Assembly (NCBI GenBank): GCA_023229845.1
Contig: JALNYK010000009.1
Coordinates: 1-64,000 of the forward strand
Direction of reading: 5' to 3'
From: Gallionella sp.
GTDB taxonomy: Bacteria; Pseudomonadota; Gammaproteobacteria; Burkholderiales; Gallionellaceae
Length of the DNA stretch: 64,000 bases
In this document: one piece after another, positions 1-7,969 of the stretch
Layout: the number at the start of each line of letters is the position of its first letter
Numbering within the stretch: position 1 is the stretch's first letter
Position numbers and translations under genes: made by a program
Notes under the pieces: model-generated
Told to the model about the DNA's origin: nothing
What the model saw: only the letters and a program-made list of their open reading frames with translations
The model's database searches: none

Positions 1-128
1 TGCGGGCCGATCAGGATGCCGACCGCGAGGTAGCCCAGCATCACCGGCAGATGCAGGACGCGGCACAGCACCACCACCATCACGGCGGTGGCGAGCAGGA
101 TCAGGACGAGAGAGAGGGTGCTATCCAT
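1..128 (-). CDS. KefB/KefC-type cation:proton antiporter, N-terminal fragment
   Basis: The reverse strand from an ATG at 128 reads MDSTLSLVLILLATAVMVVV..., then GYLAVGILIGP, and runs off the left edge. A first transmembrane helix followed by GYLxxGxLxGP is the usual start of the CPA2 (KefB/KefC/YbaL) monovalent cation:proton antiporters of the inner membrane. Only about 42 residues are visible, so substrate and C-terminal regulatory domains cannot be judged. The gene is divergent from kdsD. Confidence 0.7.
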   Translation of the reverse strand, partial: MDSTLSLVLILLATAVMVVVLCRVLHLPVMLGYLAVGILIGP

Positions 129-255
129 GGAGTTTTTGCGTGTCTATTATTCACCCCCGATGATGCCGCAACTCGCGTTGTTTTCAAAATAAATCCCGCT
201 CTGCGGCCGTGGCGATCGCATCGTTGCCGGAAACGCGCCCCGCCTTTGCCTCCCT

Positions 256-264
256 TGCTATAAT
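256..264 (+). promoter_or_regulatory. Extended -10 promoter for kdsD
   Basis: TGCTATAAT is a perfect extended -10 (TGN followed by TATAAT) ending 7 nt before the kdsD ATG. Transcription would begin almost at the start codon, giving a leaderless or very short-leader mRNA. No good -35 hexamer is seen at 16-18 nt, as is normal for extended -10 promoters. Confidence 0.5.
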
Positions 265-271
265 GCGCGCC

Positions 272-1258
272 ATGAATAAATCCCTTTCCGCCGCGCCGCG
301 TGCGCTCGATCTGGCCCGCGAAGTGTTGAGCATCGAGGCGGCTGCCGTGCAGTCGCTGGTCTCCCGTATCGACGAATCCTTTTTGCGCGCGCTGGATGTG
401 ATCCTGCGCTGCGAAGGCCGCGTGATCGTCAGCGGCATGGGCAAGAGCGGCCACATCGCGCGCAAAATCGCCGCGACCCTGTCCAGCACCGGCACGCCGG
501 CCTATTTCGTGCATCCGGGCGAGGCCAGTCACGGCGACCTGGGCATGATCACCGAGGAAGACGTCATCATCGCGCTGTCGTATTCCGGCGAGAGTCAGGA
601 GCTGATGACCATCGTGCCGGTGATCAAGCGCCAGGGCGCGAAGCTGATCAGCATGACCGGCAATCCGGCCTCCAGCCTGGCCGAAGCGGCGGACGTGCAT
701 CTCGATGCGCATGTGGACAAAGAGGCCTGCCCGATGGGGCTGGCTCCCACTACCAGCACCACCGCGGCACTGGCGCTGGGCGATGCGCTGGCAATGGCGC
801 TGCTGGATGCCAAGGGTTTCGGTGCGGAAGACTTTGCGCGCTCGCATCCTGGCGGTAGTTTGGGGCGGCGTTTGCTGACCCATGTGCGCGACATCATGCG
901 CAGCGGCGACCGCCTGCCCATGGTGGACGAAGGCGCAATGCTGAGCGACGCGATTCTGGAAATCTCGAAGAAGGGCGTGGGCATGACCGCTATCGTGGAT
1001 GCCGAACAGCGCGTGCTGGGCATCTACACCGACGGTGACCTGCGCCGCACGCTGGAGAAGAGGCTGGACTTCGGCAGCACGCCGGTGCGCGACGCGATGT
1101 CGGCGAACCCGCGCTGCATCGGCCCGGACAATCTCGCCGCCGAGGCGGTGCAGATGATGGAGCAATACAACATCAGCCAGATGCTGGTGGTAGACGAACA
1201 ACGCAAGCTGGTCGGCGCGCTTAACATGCACGACCTGCTGCATGCCAAAGTGATTTAA
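272..1258 (+). CDS. kdsD: Arabinose-5-phosphate isomerase KdsD
   Basis: Cytoplasmic isomerase converting D-ribulose 5-phosphate to D-arabinose 5-phosphate, the first step of KDO synthesis for LPS. The 328-aa length equals that of E. coli KdsD. A SIS sugar-isomerase domain fills the first half (SGMGKSGHIARK near residue 54, then a HPGEASHGDLG segment) and two CBS repeats fill the C-terminus (PRCIGPDNLAAEAVQMM, then LVGALNMHDLLHAKV). An upstream GTG at 209 keeps the frame open, but the ATG at 272 fits the family start and the promoter. kdsC and the Lpt genes follow on the same strand. Confidence 0.95.
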   Translation: MNKSLSAAPRALDLAREVLSIEAAAVQSLVSRIDESFLRALDVILRCEGRVIVSGMGKSGHIARKIAATLSSTGTPAYFVHPGEASHGDLGMITEEDVIIALSYSGESQELMTIVPVIKRQGAKLISMTGNPASSLAEAADVHLDAHVDKEACPMGLAPTTSTTAALALGDALAMALLDAKGFGAEDFARSHPGGSLGRRLLTHVRDIMRSGDRLPMVDEGAMLSDAILEISKKGVGMTAIVDAEQRVLGIYTDGDLRRTLEKRLDFGSTPVRDAMSANPRCIGPDNLAAEAVQMMEQYNISQMLVVDEQRKLVGALNMHDLLHAKVI

Positions 1259-1279
1259 GCAGTTGTTAGACGTAAGACG

Positions 1280-1407
1280 TAAGTTGTTAGTTGGATAGGG
1301 CGTCGATTTTTAACTTACGACTTACGTCTCACGACTTAAGACTTAAGTTGTTAGTTGGATGCGGCGTCGGTTTTTAACTTACGACTTACGTCTCACGACT
1401 TACGACT
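1280..1407 (+). repeat. 64-bp tandem duplication between kdsD and kdsC
   Basis: Two adjacent 64-nt units (1280-1343 and 1344-1407) match at about 60 of 64 positions. Each begins TAAGTTGTTAGTTGGAT and ends in ACTTACGACTTACGTCTCA. The two halves of a unit are partly complementary (GTAAGTT/AACTTAC), so each copy can fold as a hairpin. The copies fill the whole spacer between the kdsD stop and the kdsC ribosome-binding site. Confidence 0.85.
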
Positions 1408-1425
1408 ATTTTCAGGAGATTTAAT

Positions 1426-1944
1426 ATGCTGACGAGCCGCGCAAAACTGATACGCCTGATGGCCTTCGATGTGGATGGCGTGATGACCGACGGCGGGCTG
1501 TACCTGTCGGATTCCGGCGAGGAATTCAAGCGCTTTAATTCGCTGGACGGACACGGCATCAAGATGCTGCGCGCCAGCGGGGTCGAAGTCGCGATCATCA
1601 CCGGTCGCACCTCTCGCTGCGTCGAACTGCGCGCGCAGAATCTCGGCATTCAGCATGTCTATCAGGGCGTGGAGCGCAAGCTTGACGCGATGGTCGAACT
1701 GCTCGACAAGCTCAAGCTGTCGCGCGATGCCGCGGCTTATATGGGCGACGATGTGGTGGATCTATGCGTGATGCGCCATGTCGGGTTGGCGATCAGCGTG
1801 CCGGAATCGCCGCAGATAGTGCGCGAGCATTCCGATTACGTCACCCAGCGTAGCGGCGGGCACGGCGCGGTACGCGAAGCCTGCGAGCTGATCATGTCGG
1901 CACAGGGCGTGCTGGATGCCCAGTTGGCCCCCTATCTGAAATGA
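1426..1944 (+). CDS. kdsC: KDO-8-phosphate phosphatase KdsC
   Basis: Removes phosphate from 3-deoxy-D-manno-octulosonate 8-phosphate to give KDO in LPS synthesis. This is a 172-aa HAD-superfamily protein of the cap-less tetrameric type. Motif I is DVDGVMTDG near residue 15, motif II lies in IITGRTS, and motif IV is MGDDVVDL. AGGAG at 1414-1418 serves the ATG at 1426. The stop overlaps the lptC start by 4 nt (ATGA), indicating translational coupling in a KDO-Lpt operon. Confidence 0.95.
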   Translation: MLTSRAKLIRLMAFDVDGVMTDGGLYLSDSGEEFKRFNSLDGHGIKMLRASGVEVAIITGRTSRCVELRAQNLGIQHVYQGVERKLDAMVELLDKLKLSRDAAAYMGDDVVDLCVMRHVGLAISVPESPQIVREHSDYVTQRSGGHGAVREACELIMSAQGVLDAQLAPYLK

Positions 1945-2516
1945 CCTTCGCTTCCCGCCCCCGCTACTGGTTGCCACTGTTGCCGCTGCTCGGTTTGCTG
2001 GGCGTTACTTACTGGCTGGATCAGCAGGTGCGCCCGGAGCCTGCCAAGGCCGACGTCGTGCAGCGCCACGATCCGGATGCGGTGATGGAAAACTTTTCCG
2101 CGATCAAGATGGACGAGCAGGGCTCCCCCCGTTTCATCATGGCGGCAGCGAAAATGCAGCATTACCCTGACGACGACAGCACCACGCTGGACGCGCCGCG
2201 TTTGACCTCGCTATCGATTGAGCGTCCGGCAATTCATGTGGTTGCCCGGCGCGGCGTCGTTTCCGGCAGCGGCGATGAAATATTCCTACACGACGACGTC
2301 GAGGTGCTGCGCGAGGCGAGCGCGGGACGCGGCGAGCTGACGTTGCAGACCGATTATTTGCGCATCGTGCCCGAGCGCGACTTGGCCGACACCGATCATG
2401 CGGTCGCGATTTTCGACGGGCGCAACACCATACATGCGGTGGGGCTGGAGATGGACAATCGGGCACGCACCCTGAAGCTGCTGTCACAGGTGAGGAGCGT
2501 TCATGAGCCGCGTTAG
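1941..2516 (+). CDS. lptC: LPS export protein LptC
   Basis: Bitopic inner-membrane subunit of the LptBFGC exporter that passes LPS to LptA in the periplasm. It is 191 aa with a single N-terminal helix (YWLPLLPLLGLLGVTYWL) and a periplasmic beta-jellyroll containing the family patterns YPDDDSTTLDAPRL and LLSQVRSVHEP. Its position between kdsC and lptA is the standard one. It overlaps kdsC by 4 nt and lptA by 14 nt. Confidence 0.93.
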   Translation: MTFASRPRYWLPLLPLLGLLGVTYWLDQQVRPEPAKADVVQRHDPDAVMENFSAIKMDEQGSPRFIMAAAKMQHYPDDDSTTLDAPRLTSLSIERPAIHVVARRGVVSGSGDEIFLHDDVEVLREASAGRGELTLQTDYLRIVPERDLADTDHAVAIFDGRNTIHAVGLEMDNRARTLKLLSQVRSVHEPR

Positions 2517-3087
2517 CCTGTTGTTTGCCTTGCTGTCGTTCGTTCTGGCTGCGCCCTGTCTGGCCGAGCGGGCCGACCGTGACAAGCCAGCGCATATCGA
2601 GGCCGATCAGATGTTGGTGGACGATGCGAAGCAGGTCAGCACCTTTGTCGGCAATGTGCAATTCAATCAGGGCACGATGCTGATTCGCGGCGACAAGATT
2701 GTCGTGACGCAGGACAAGGAAGGGTTCAGGCATGCCGCGGTGTTCGGCAAGCCGGCGAGTTTTCGGCAGAAGCGCGAGGGGTTGGACGAGTATGTCGAAG
2801 GTTATGGCGAACGCATCGAGCACGATGCGCGTGCCGAGACGCTGGATTTTTATGTAAAGGCGCGCGTGGTGCGCGAGCGGGACGAGGTGCGCGGCGACCA
2901 TATCACCTACAGCCAGAAGACCGAGGTGTTTCAGGTCAGCAGCGGTTCTGCGGGGGCGGACGGCGCGTCGTCGAAGCGGGTGCGCGCGGTGCTGCAGCCC
3001 AAGGCTAGGACGGGTGCTGCCTCGTCGCCGTCGGAGGCGCTGCCGATCGCGCCCAGCACCACCCTTACCCCGATGGAGCAGGAATGA
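2503..3087 (+). CDS. lptA: Periplasmic LPS-binding protein LptA
   Basis: Forms the periplasmic bridge that carries LPS from LptC to LptD. It is 194 aa with a Sec signal peptide (LLFALLSFVLAAPCLA) and an OstA-like beta-jellyroll: HIEADQMLVDDAKQVSTFVG, then GDKIVV and ARVVRERDEVRGDHITY. The C-terminal tail (about residues 150-194) is Ser/Ala/Pro-rich and probably disordered. The gene overlaps lptC and overlaps the lptB start by 4 nt. Confidence 0.93.
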   Translation: MSRVSLLFALLSFVLAAPCLAERADRDKPAHIEADQMLVDDAKQVSTFVGNVQFNQGTMLIRGDKIVVTQDKEGFRHAAVFGKPASFRQKREGLDEYVEGYGERIEHDARAETLDFYVKARVVRERDEVRGDHITYSQKTEVFQVSSGSAGADGASSKRVRAVLQPKARTGAASSPSEALPIAPSTTLTPMEQE

Positions 3088-3806
3088 GCGAGTTGCGTGC
3101 AGTCGGATTAAAGAAAAAGTACGGTTCGCGCATCGTGGTGCACGACGCTTCGCTGTCGGTGAAGAGCGGCGAGGTGGTCGGTCTGCTCGGACCGAACGGC
3201 GCTGGCAAGACCACTTCGTTCTACATGATCGTAGGGCTGGTCGCCGCCGACGGCGGCGAGATATTTATCGACGATCAGAACATCACCCATCTGCCCATCC
3301 ATCGTCGTGCGCGTCTCGGTCTGGGCTATCTGCCGCAGGAGGCGTCGATCTTCCGCCGCCTGACCGTCGCGCAGAACATTCAGGCGGTGCTGGAGTTGCA
3401 GGGGCTGGACGACGACGAGTTGCAAAACCGGCTGGACGAGCTGCTGGAGGATCTGCATATCGGCCATATTCGCGACAATCCGGCGATCAGTCTGTCCGGC
3501 GGCGAGCGTCGTCGCGTCGAGATCGCGCGCGCGCTCGCGACCAATCCGCGTTTCATCCTGCTGGACGAGCCTTTTGCCGGCGTCGATCCGATTGCCGTGC
3601 TGGACATTCAGAAGATCATCCGCTTCCTTAAGGAACGTGAAATCGGCGTGCTGATCACCGACCATAATGTGCGCGAAACGCTGGGGATTTGCGATCGCGC
3701 CTACATCATCAATGCCGGCGCGGTGATGGCAGAGGGCAGTCCGGATGAAATCATCTATAATGAAGGCGTGAGAAAAGTATATCTGGGCGAGCACTTCAAG
3801 CTTTAA
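3084..3806 (+). CDS. lptB: LPS export ABC transporter ATPase LptB
   Basis: Cytoplasmic ATPase powering LPS extraction by LptFG. It is 240 aa with Walker A GPNGAGKTT, Q-loop YLPQEASIFR, signature LSGGERRRVEIARAL, Walker B FILLDEPFAGVDP, and a switch His in ITDHNVRETL, which is the LptB variant. It follows lptA with an ATGA overlap and precedes rpoN by 32 nt, the classic lptB-rpoN linkage. Confidence 0.97.
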   Translation: MSELRAVGLKKKYGSRIVVHDASLSVKSGEVVGLLGPNGAGKTTSFYMIVGLVAADGGEIFIDDQNITHLPIHRRARLGLGYLPQEASIFRRLTVAQNIQAVLELQGLDDDELQNRLDELLEDLHIGHIRDNPAISLSGGERRRVEIARALATNPRFILLDEPFAGVDPIAVLDIQKIIRFLKEREIGVLITDHNVRETLGICDRAYIINAGAVMAEGSPDEIIYNEGVRKVYLGEHFKL

Positions 3807-3838
3807 CGCAAGATGGCATCCGGATACCAGAACAGGCA

Positions 3839-5275
3839 ATGAAACACACGCTCCAACTCAGGACTTCCCAGCAACTGACGCTTACCCCGCAGTTGCAGCA
3901 GGCTATCCGGCTGCTGCAGCTGTCGACGCAGGATGTGCAGCAGGAAGTCGCGCGCATGCTGGACGAAAACCCGATGCTTGAATTGGCCGACGATTACGCC
4001 CCCGCGATATTTACCGGCGAAGCGAGCAACGTTCAGACAGCAGAGACCGCACCAGCACCTAGCTCCGACGACCGCGGTTCCGACGATCGGACCCCGGACG
4101 ATTTCGGCATAGAAGCGGCCGACTGGGAAAGCCGCGACCGGGCGCGCAGCGTCGACGACGAGGATGAGTCTTACCCGGAGCATTCGGCGGGGCAACTCAG
4201 CCTGCGCGAGCATTTGCATGAACAGCTTGCCGCCGGGGCTTTGGATGGACGGGATCGCATCATCGTCGGGTTGCTGATCGAGGCGCTGGATGAGAACGGC
4301 TACTTTGCGCAGGATCTTGCGGAGTTGGTCGAGTTGCTGCCCACCGAACTGGAAATCACGCTGGACGATCTGGAGACTGCGCTGGTGCAGTTGCAGCATC
4401 TCGATCTGCCGGGACTGGGCGCGCGCAATCTGGGCGAGTGCCTGGTGCTGCAGCTCAAGGCGCTGCCGGAAGATACGCCGCAACGCGAGCTGGCGATCAG
4501 GCTGGCGGGTAGCCATCTGGATACGCTGGCGGCGCATGATTTCAACAAACTCAAAAAGCTGCTGCACTGCACGGATGTCGAACTGCGCGCCGCCCAGCAC
4601 CTGATCGTCGGGCTCAATCCCAAGCCGGGCGCGGAGTTCGATCGGAGCGTCGCCGACTATGTGGTGCCGGATGTGATCGTCGAAAAGCACAAGAATAAAT
4701 GGCGTGCCCGGCTCAATGTTGAGGCGATGCCCAAGCTGCGCGTCAATAGCATGTACGCAAATATCCTGCAGCAGCGCGACAACGGAAATGCCTCGCAGTT
4801 GTCCGTGCAGTTGCAGGAGGCGAAGTGGCTGATCAAGAATCTGCAGCAGCGTTTCGAGACTATTCTGCGCGTGGCGCAGGCCATCGTGGAGCGTCAGGAG
4901 AAGTTCTTCGAACACGGCGAAATCGGCATGCGCCCGCTGGTGTTGCGCGAGATCGCCGATGAGCTCGAACTGCACGAGTCGACGATCTCGCGCGGCACCA
5001 CACAGAAGTTCATGTTGACGCCGCGCGGCATCTACGAATTCAAACATTTTTTTGGCAGCGGCCTGGCGACGGAGAGCGGGGGAACCTGTTCTTCAGCCGC
5101 GATACGCGAGTTGATCAGGCAACTGGTCAGTGCGGAGAACACCCGCAAACCGCTTACCGACAGCCGCATGTCGGAAATCTTGGCACAGCAGGGCATCGTA
5201 GTCGCCCGGCGTACCATTGCAAAGTACCGGGAAGCATTGCATATTCTCCCGGTGAATCTCCGTAAATCACTCTAA
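3839..5275 (+). CDS. rpoN: RNA polymerase sigma-54 factor RpoN
   Basis: Alternative sigma factor for -24/-12 promoters that needs AAA+ activators. The 478-aa protein has region I (LQLRTSQQLTLTPQLQQAIRL, Gln/Leu-rich, activator-responsive), an acidic region II (about residues 60-120), the core-binding and HTH parts, and the RpoN box VARRTIAKYRE near the C-terminus that contacts the -24 element. It is linked to hpf and the PTS-Ntr genes, which commonly modulate sigma-54-dependent nitrogen and carbon functions. Confidence 0.97.
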   Translation: MKHTLQLRTSQQLTLTPQLQQAIRLLQLSTQDVQQEVARMLDENPMLELADDYAPAIFTGEASNVQTAETAPAPSSDDRGSDDRTPDDFGIEAADWESRDRARSVDDEDESYPEHSAGQLSLREHLHEQLAAGALDGRDRIIVGLLIEALDENGYFAQDLAELVELLPTELEITLDDLETALVQLQHLDLPGLGARNLGECLVLQLKALPEDTPQRELAIRLAGSHLDTLAAHDFNKLKKLLHCTDVELRAAQHLIVGLNPKPGAEFDRSVADYVVPDVIVEKHKNKWRARLNVEAMPKLRVNSMYANILQQRDNGNASQLSVQLQEAKWLIKNLQQRFETILRVAQAIVERQEKFFEHGEIGMRPLVLREIADELELHESTISRGTTQKFMLTPRGIYEFKHFFGSGLATESGGTCSSAAIRELIRQLVSAENTRKPLTDSRMSEILAQQGIVVARRTIAKYREALHILPVNLRKSL

Positions 5276-5289
5276 ACAAGGAGCGCATC

Positions 5290-5613
5290 ATGAACGTCAA
5301 CCTCACCGGACACCATCTGGAAATCACCCCCGCCATCCGCGACTATGCGACCGGCAAGTTCGGCAAGATCAAGCGTCATTTCGATAACGTGATCGACGTG
5401 AATATCATCCTGTCCGTGGAGAAACTGCAGCAGAAGGCCGAGGCTACGATCCACATCAGCGGCAAGGACGTATTCGTCGAGTGCGAGGACGAGAACCTGT
5501 ACGCCGCAATCGATGCGCTGGTGGACAAGCTGGATCGCCAGGTGCTGAAGCACAAAGAAAAAGTGGCGGCGCGCCGTCATGACGATTCCGGCAAGCCTGT
5601 GGAAGCCGAGTAA
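5290..5613 (+). CDS. hpf: Ribosome hibernation promoting factor (short HPF)
   Basis: Binds the 30S decoding region in stationary phase and promotes inactive 100S ribosome dimers. The 107-aa length places it in the short HPF/YfiA class. It begins MNVNLTGHHLEITPAIRDYA and contains the beta-alpha-beta-beta-beta-alpha core with AEATIHISGKDVFVECED and LVDKLDRQVLKHKEK. AAGGAG lies just before the ATG. It sits between rpoN and ptsN, as in E. coli, and ends in a hairpin terminator. Confidence 0.94.
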   Translation: MNVNLTGHHLEITPAIRDYATGKFGKIKRHFDNVIDVNIILSVEKLQQKAEATIHISGKDVFVECEDENLYAAIDALVDKLDRQVLKHKEKVAARRHDDSGKPVEAE

Positions 5614-5619
5614 TCAATA

Positions 5620-5643
5620 ATGGGCGGCGTTGCCGCCCATTTT
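5620..5643 (+). terminator. Rho-independent terminator after hpf
   Basis: ATGGGCGGC and GCCGCCCAT form a perfect 9-bp stem with a GTT loop followed by TTTT. It lies 6 nt after the hpf stop. The short U-tract suggests partial termination before ptsN. An ATG inside this hairpin (5620) opens the ptsN frame but is not its start. Confidence 0.7.
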
Positions 5644-5658
5644 CAATTCCAAATTCCC

Positions 5659-6120
5659 ATGAACCTGATCAGTAAAATTCTAGCGCCCGACAATATCCTG
5701 CTGGATACGGAATCGACCAGCAAAAAACGGGTGTTCGAACGGGTCGGCCTGCTGTTCGAGAACAACCAGCAGATCGCGCGCAGCCAGGTGTTCGACAGCC
5801 TGTTCGCGCGCGAGAAACTCGGTTCGACCGGTCTGGGTCACGGCGTGGCGATTCCGCATGGACGCATCGCCAAGTTGCGCGAAGCCACTGCGGCCTTCGT
5901 CAAGACCAGCCATCCGATTCCGTTCGACGCTCCGGATGGCGAGCCGGTGAGCCTGATCTTCGTGTTGCTGGTGCCGGAACGCGCCACCGATCTGCATCTG
6001 CAAATTTTAGGCGAACTGGCGCAGATGTTCAGCGACACGCAATTCCGCAACCGCCTGCTGGCCTGCGAAGACGGGCCCAGCATTCATCAGCTGTTCTATG
6101 AGTGGAATGGAACAGCATGA
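5659..6120 (+). CDS. ptsN: PTS-Ntr enzyme IIA PtsN
   Basis: Terminal phosphoacceptor of the nitrogen-related PTS, regulating K+ uptake and nitrogen/sigma-54 functions by its phosphorylation state. It is 153 aa, a PTS_EIIA type-2 fold, with the active-site histidine in GHGVAIPHGRI. The start at 5659 (MNLISKILAPDNILLD) matches the family. An earlier ATG at 5620 falls in the terminator hairpin. No clear Shine-Dalgarno sequence is visible. The last codons overlap the hprK start by 4 nt. Confidence 0.93.
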   Translation: MNLISKILAPDNILLDTESTSKKRVFERVGLLFENNQQIARSQVFDSLFAREKLGSTGLGHGVAIPHGRIAKLREATAAFVKTSHPIPFDAPDGEPVSLIFVLLVPERATDLHLQILGELAQMFSDTQFRNRLLACEDGPSIHQLFYEWNGTA

Positions 6121-7055
6121 GTGAAGTCAATGTCCGGCAACTGTTCGACGATAAACAGGCGCGGCTGGAGCTCAGTCGCGTGGCCGGGGCTGATGGTAAC
6201 GACCGCATCATCACCTCCGAAGAAGTTAATGCTTCCAACAATGGGTTGATCGGACACCTCAACCTGATCCATCCGAACTGGGTGCAGGTGCTAAGTGGGA
6301 CCGAACTCGATTATCTGCGGGGCTTGAGCACGGAAGAATGCAATGCCGCGTTTGACCAGATCGCGCGGAACAATCCGACCTGTCTGATCGTGGCAGGAAC
6401 CAACGACATTCCTGCCGAACTGATCGAATTCGCAAACCGTACGCATATCCCGCTGTTCTGCTCGCCCAAGCCCAGCGTGCATCTGATGTGGCTAATCCGC
6501 CATTATCTCGCGAAGGAGCTGGCCGAGTCGACTACGCGCCACGGTGTGTTCCTCGACGTGCTCGGTGTCGGGGTGATGATCACGGGCGAGAGCGCGGTGG
6601 GCAAGAGCGAATTGGGGCTGGAGCTGATCACGCGCGGAAACGGTCTGGTCGCCGACGATATCGTCGAGCTGCACCGCATCGCGCCGGACACGCTGGAAGG
6701 TCGTTGCCCAGAGCTGCTGCGCGACTTCCTCGAAGTGCGCGGACTGGGCGTGCTGAATATCCGCACGATGTTCGGCGAGACCGCGGTGCGACGCAAGAAA
6801 AGTCTGAAGCTGATAGTGAATTTGCACCGTCCTCCAGGCGGCGACTTGTCGCAGGTGGAGCGTCTGCCGCTCAACGCCAGCTATCAGGATATCCTCGGTG
6901 TAAACGTCAGCACGGTGAACATCCCGGTGGTTGCCGGGCGCAACCTGGCGGTTCTGGTCGAGGCCGCCGCGCGCAACTTCGTGTTGCAGCAGCGTGGTAT
7001 CAACAGCATGCAGGAATTCATCATGCGCCACGACCAACTCCTGCACGACGATTGA
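6117..7055 (+). CDS. hprK: HPr kinase/phosphorylase HprK
   Basis: Bifunctional Ser kinase/phosphorylase for HPr-type proteins. It is 312 aa. The N-terminal domain precedes a P-loop GESAVGKSELGLEL near residue 158, then ADDIVELHRI and the family segment RDFLEVRGLGVLNIR. The ATG at 6117 overlaps the ptsN stop (ATGA). An upstream in-frame ATG at 6102 is less likely. In many betaproteobacteria HPr and EI genes follow this cluster, but none is present in this window. Confidence 0.95.
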   Translation: MSEVNVRQLFDDKQARLELSRVAGADGNDRIITSEEVNASNNGLIGHLNLIHPNWVQVLSGTELDYLRGLSTEECNAAFDQIARNNPTCLIVAGTNDIPAELIEFANRTHIPLFCSPKPSVHLMWLIRHYLAKELAESTTRHGVFLDVLGVGVMITGESAVGKSELGLELITRGNGLVADDIVELHRIAPDTLEGRCPELLRDFLEVRGLGVLNIRTMFGETAVRRKKSLKLIVNLHRPPGGDLSQVERLPLNASYQDILGVNVSTVNIPVVAGRNLAVLVEAAARNFVLQQRGINSMQEFIMRHDQLLHDD

Positions 7056-7057
7056 GT

Positions 7058-7969
7058 ATGTCGATGCAACTCATTTTGATCAGCGGTCTGTCCGGCTCGG
7101 GCAAGAGTGTCGCGCTGAAAACGCTGGAGGATGCCGGTTTCTATTGCGTCGACAACCTGCCGGCCGAGTTGCTGCCGAGTCTGATCGATCAGCTCTTGCC
7201 GGGAGGTTGCCGCAATATCGCGGTCAGCATAGATGTGCGCAATGCGCACAGCGTGCAGGTGCTGCCAACATTAATGCTCGAAATCATGCAGAGGGAGTTG
7301 GCGGTGCATTTACTGTATCTGGATGCCCGGACCGACACGCTGGTGAAGCGATTTTCCGAGACGCGCCGGTTGCATCCGCTTAACGATGGCGTAAAGACGT
7401 TGCCGGAATGTGTCGCCTATGAGCGCGAGTTGCTTACCGGGATCAGCAGCATCGGTCATCATATCGATACCTCCGACTTGAATGCCAATGCGCTGCGTGG
7501 TTGGATCAAACAGTTCATTCAGCTGGATCGCGCACGCCTGACGCTGTTGTTCGAGTCGTTCGGTTTCAAACATGGTATCCCGCTCGACGCCGACCTGGTG
7601 TTCGACGTGCGCTGCCTACCAAACCCATATTACAACGAGAGCCTGAGTCCTCTGAGCGGCCGCGATGCCCCGGTGATCGAGTTTCTCGAACAGACCGAAT
7701 CGGCTCAAAAGATGTATGCCGATATCCGCGACTTCGTCGCCAATTGGTTGCCCAATTACATTGCCGACAATCGCAGCTATCTTACCGTCGCGATCGGCTG
7801 CACCGGCGGCCAGCATCGTTCGGTGTACCTGGCCGAAAAGCTCGCCCGTCATTTCGAGCAACAGCAGCAGGTGCTGGTGCGCCACCGTGAGCTCGGACGG
7901 CGGAGCGTGGACGGCTCGATTTCCGGCTCAACAACTGTAGGTGCTGGTGCGCCCCGTGAACTGGCATGA
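7058..7969 (+). CDS. rapZ: RNase adapter RapZ with an altered C-terminus
   Basis: P-loop protein that binds glucosamine-6-phosphate or sRNA in enterobacteria and controls GlmZ/GlmY decay. Walker A is GLSGSGKS near residue 10. The C-terminal RNA-binding domain contains AIGCTGGQHRSVYLAEKLARHF. At 303 aa it is about 20 residues longer than typical. The last segment after VRHREL is encoded by a partial 70-nt duplication (see the repeat at 7869). Start is ATG 7058, with an alternative at 7064. It follows hprK by 2 nt. Confidence 0.93.
   Translation: MSMQLILISGLSGSGKSVALKTLEDAGFYCVDNLPAELLPSLIDQLLPGGCRNIAVSIDVRNAHSVQVLPTLMLEIMQRELAVHLLYLDARTDTLVKRFSETRRLHPLNDGVKTLPECVAYERELLTGISSIGHHIDTSDLNANALRGWIKQFIQLDRARLTLLFESFGFKHGIPLDADLVFDVRCLPNPYYNESLSPLSGRDAPVIEFLEQTESAQKMYADIRDFVANWLPNYIADNRSYLTVAIGCTGGQHRSVYLAEKLARHFEQQQQVLVRHRELGRRSVDGSISGSTTVGAGAPRELA
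7869..7962 (+). repeat. 70-nt-period direct repeat at the rapZ 3' end
   Basis: A 15-nt identical segment starting AGGTGCTGGTGCGCC occurs at 7869 and 7939. It is followed by near-identical ACCGTGAGCT versus CCGTGAACT, so the second copy lacks one base. The first copy encodes the expected RapZ ending VLVRHREL. The second encodes the new, shifted tail and also the start region of the next gene. Confidence 0.8.

Noticed and set aside
51..263. Small ORF with a run of five histidines followed by glycines
   Set aside because: It is the shadow of the antiporter gene start on the other strand (antisense of Met/Val codons) and has no ribosome-binding site.
1280..1407. Considered as a CRISPR fragment
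   Set aside because: Only two directly abutting 64-nt units with no variable spacers, and no cas genes in the window.
6488..7969. 493-codon frame suggesting a long RapZ
   Set aside because: The first part is hprK read out of frame. RapZ begins MSMQLILISGLSGSGKS at 7058.
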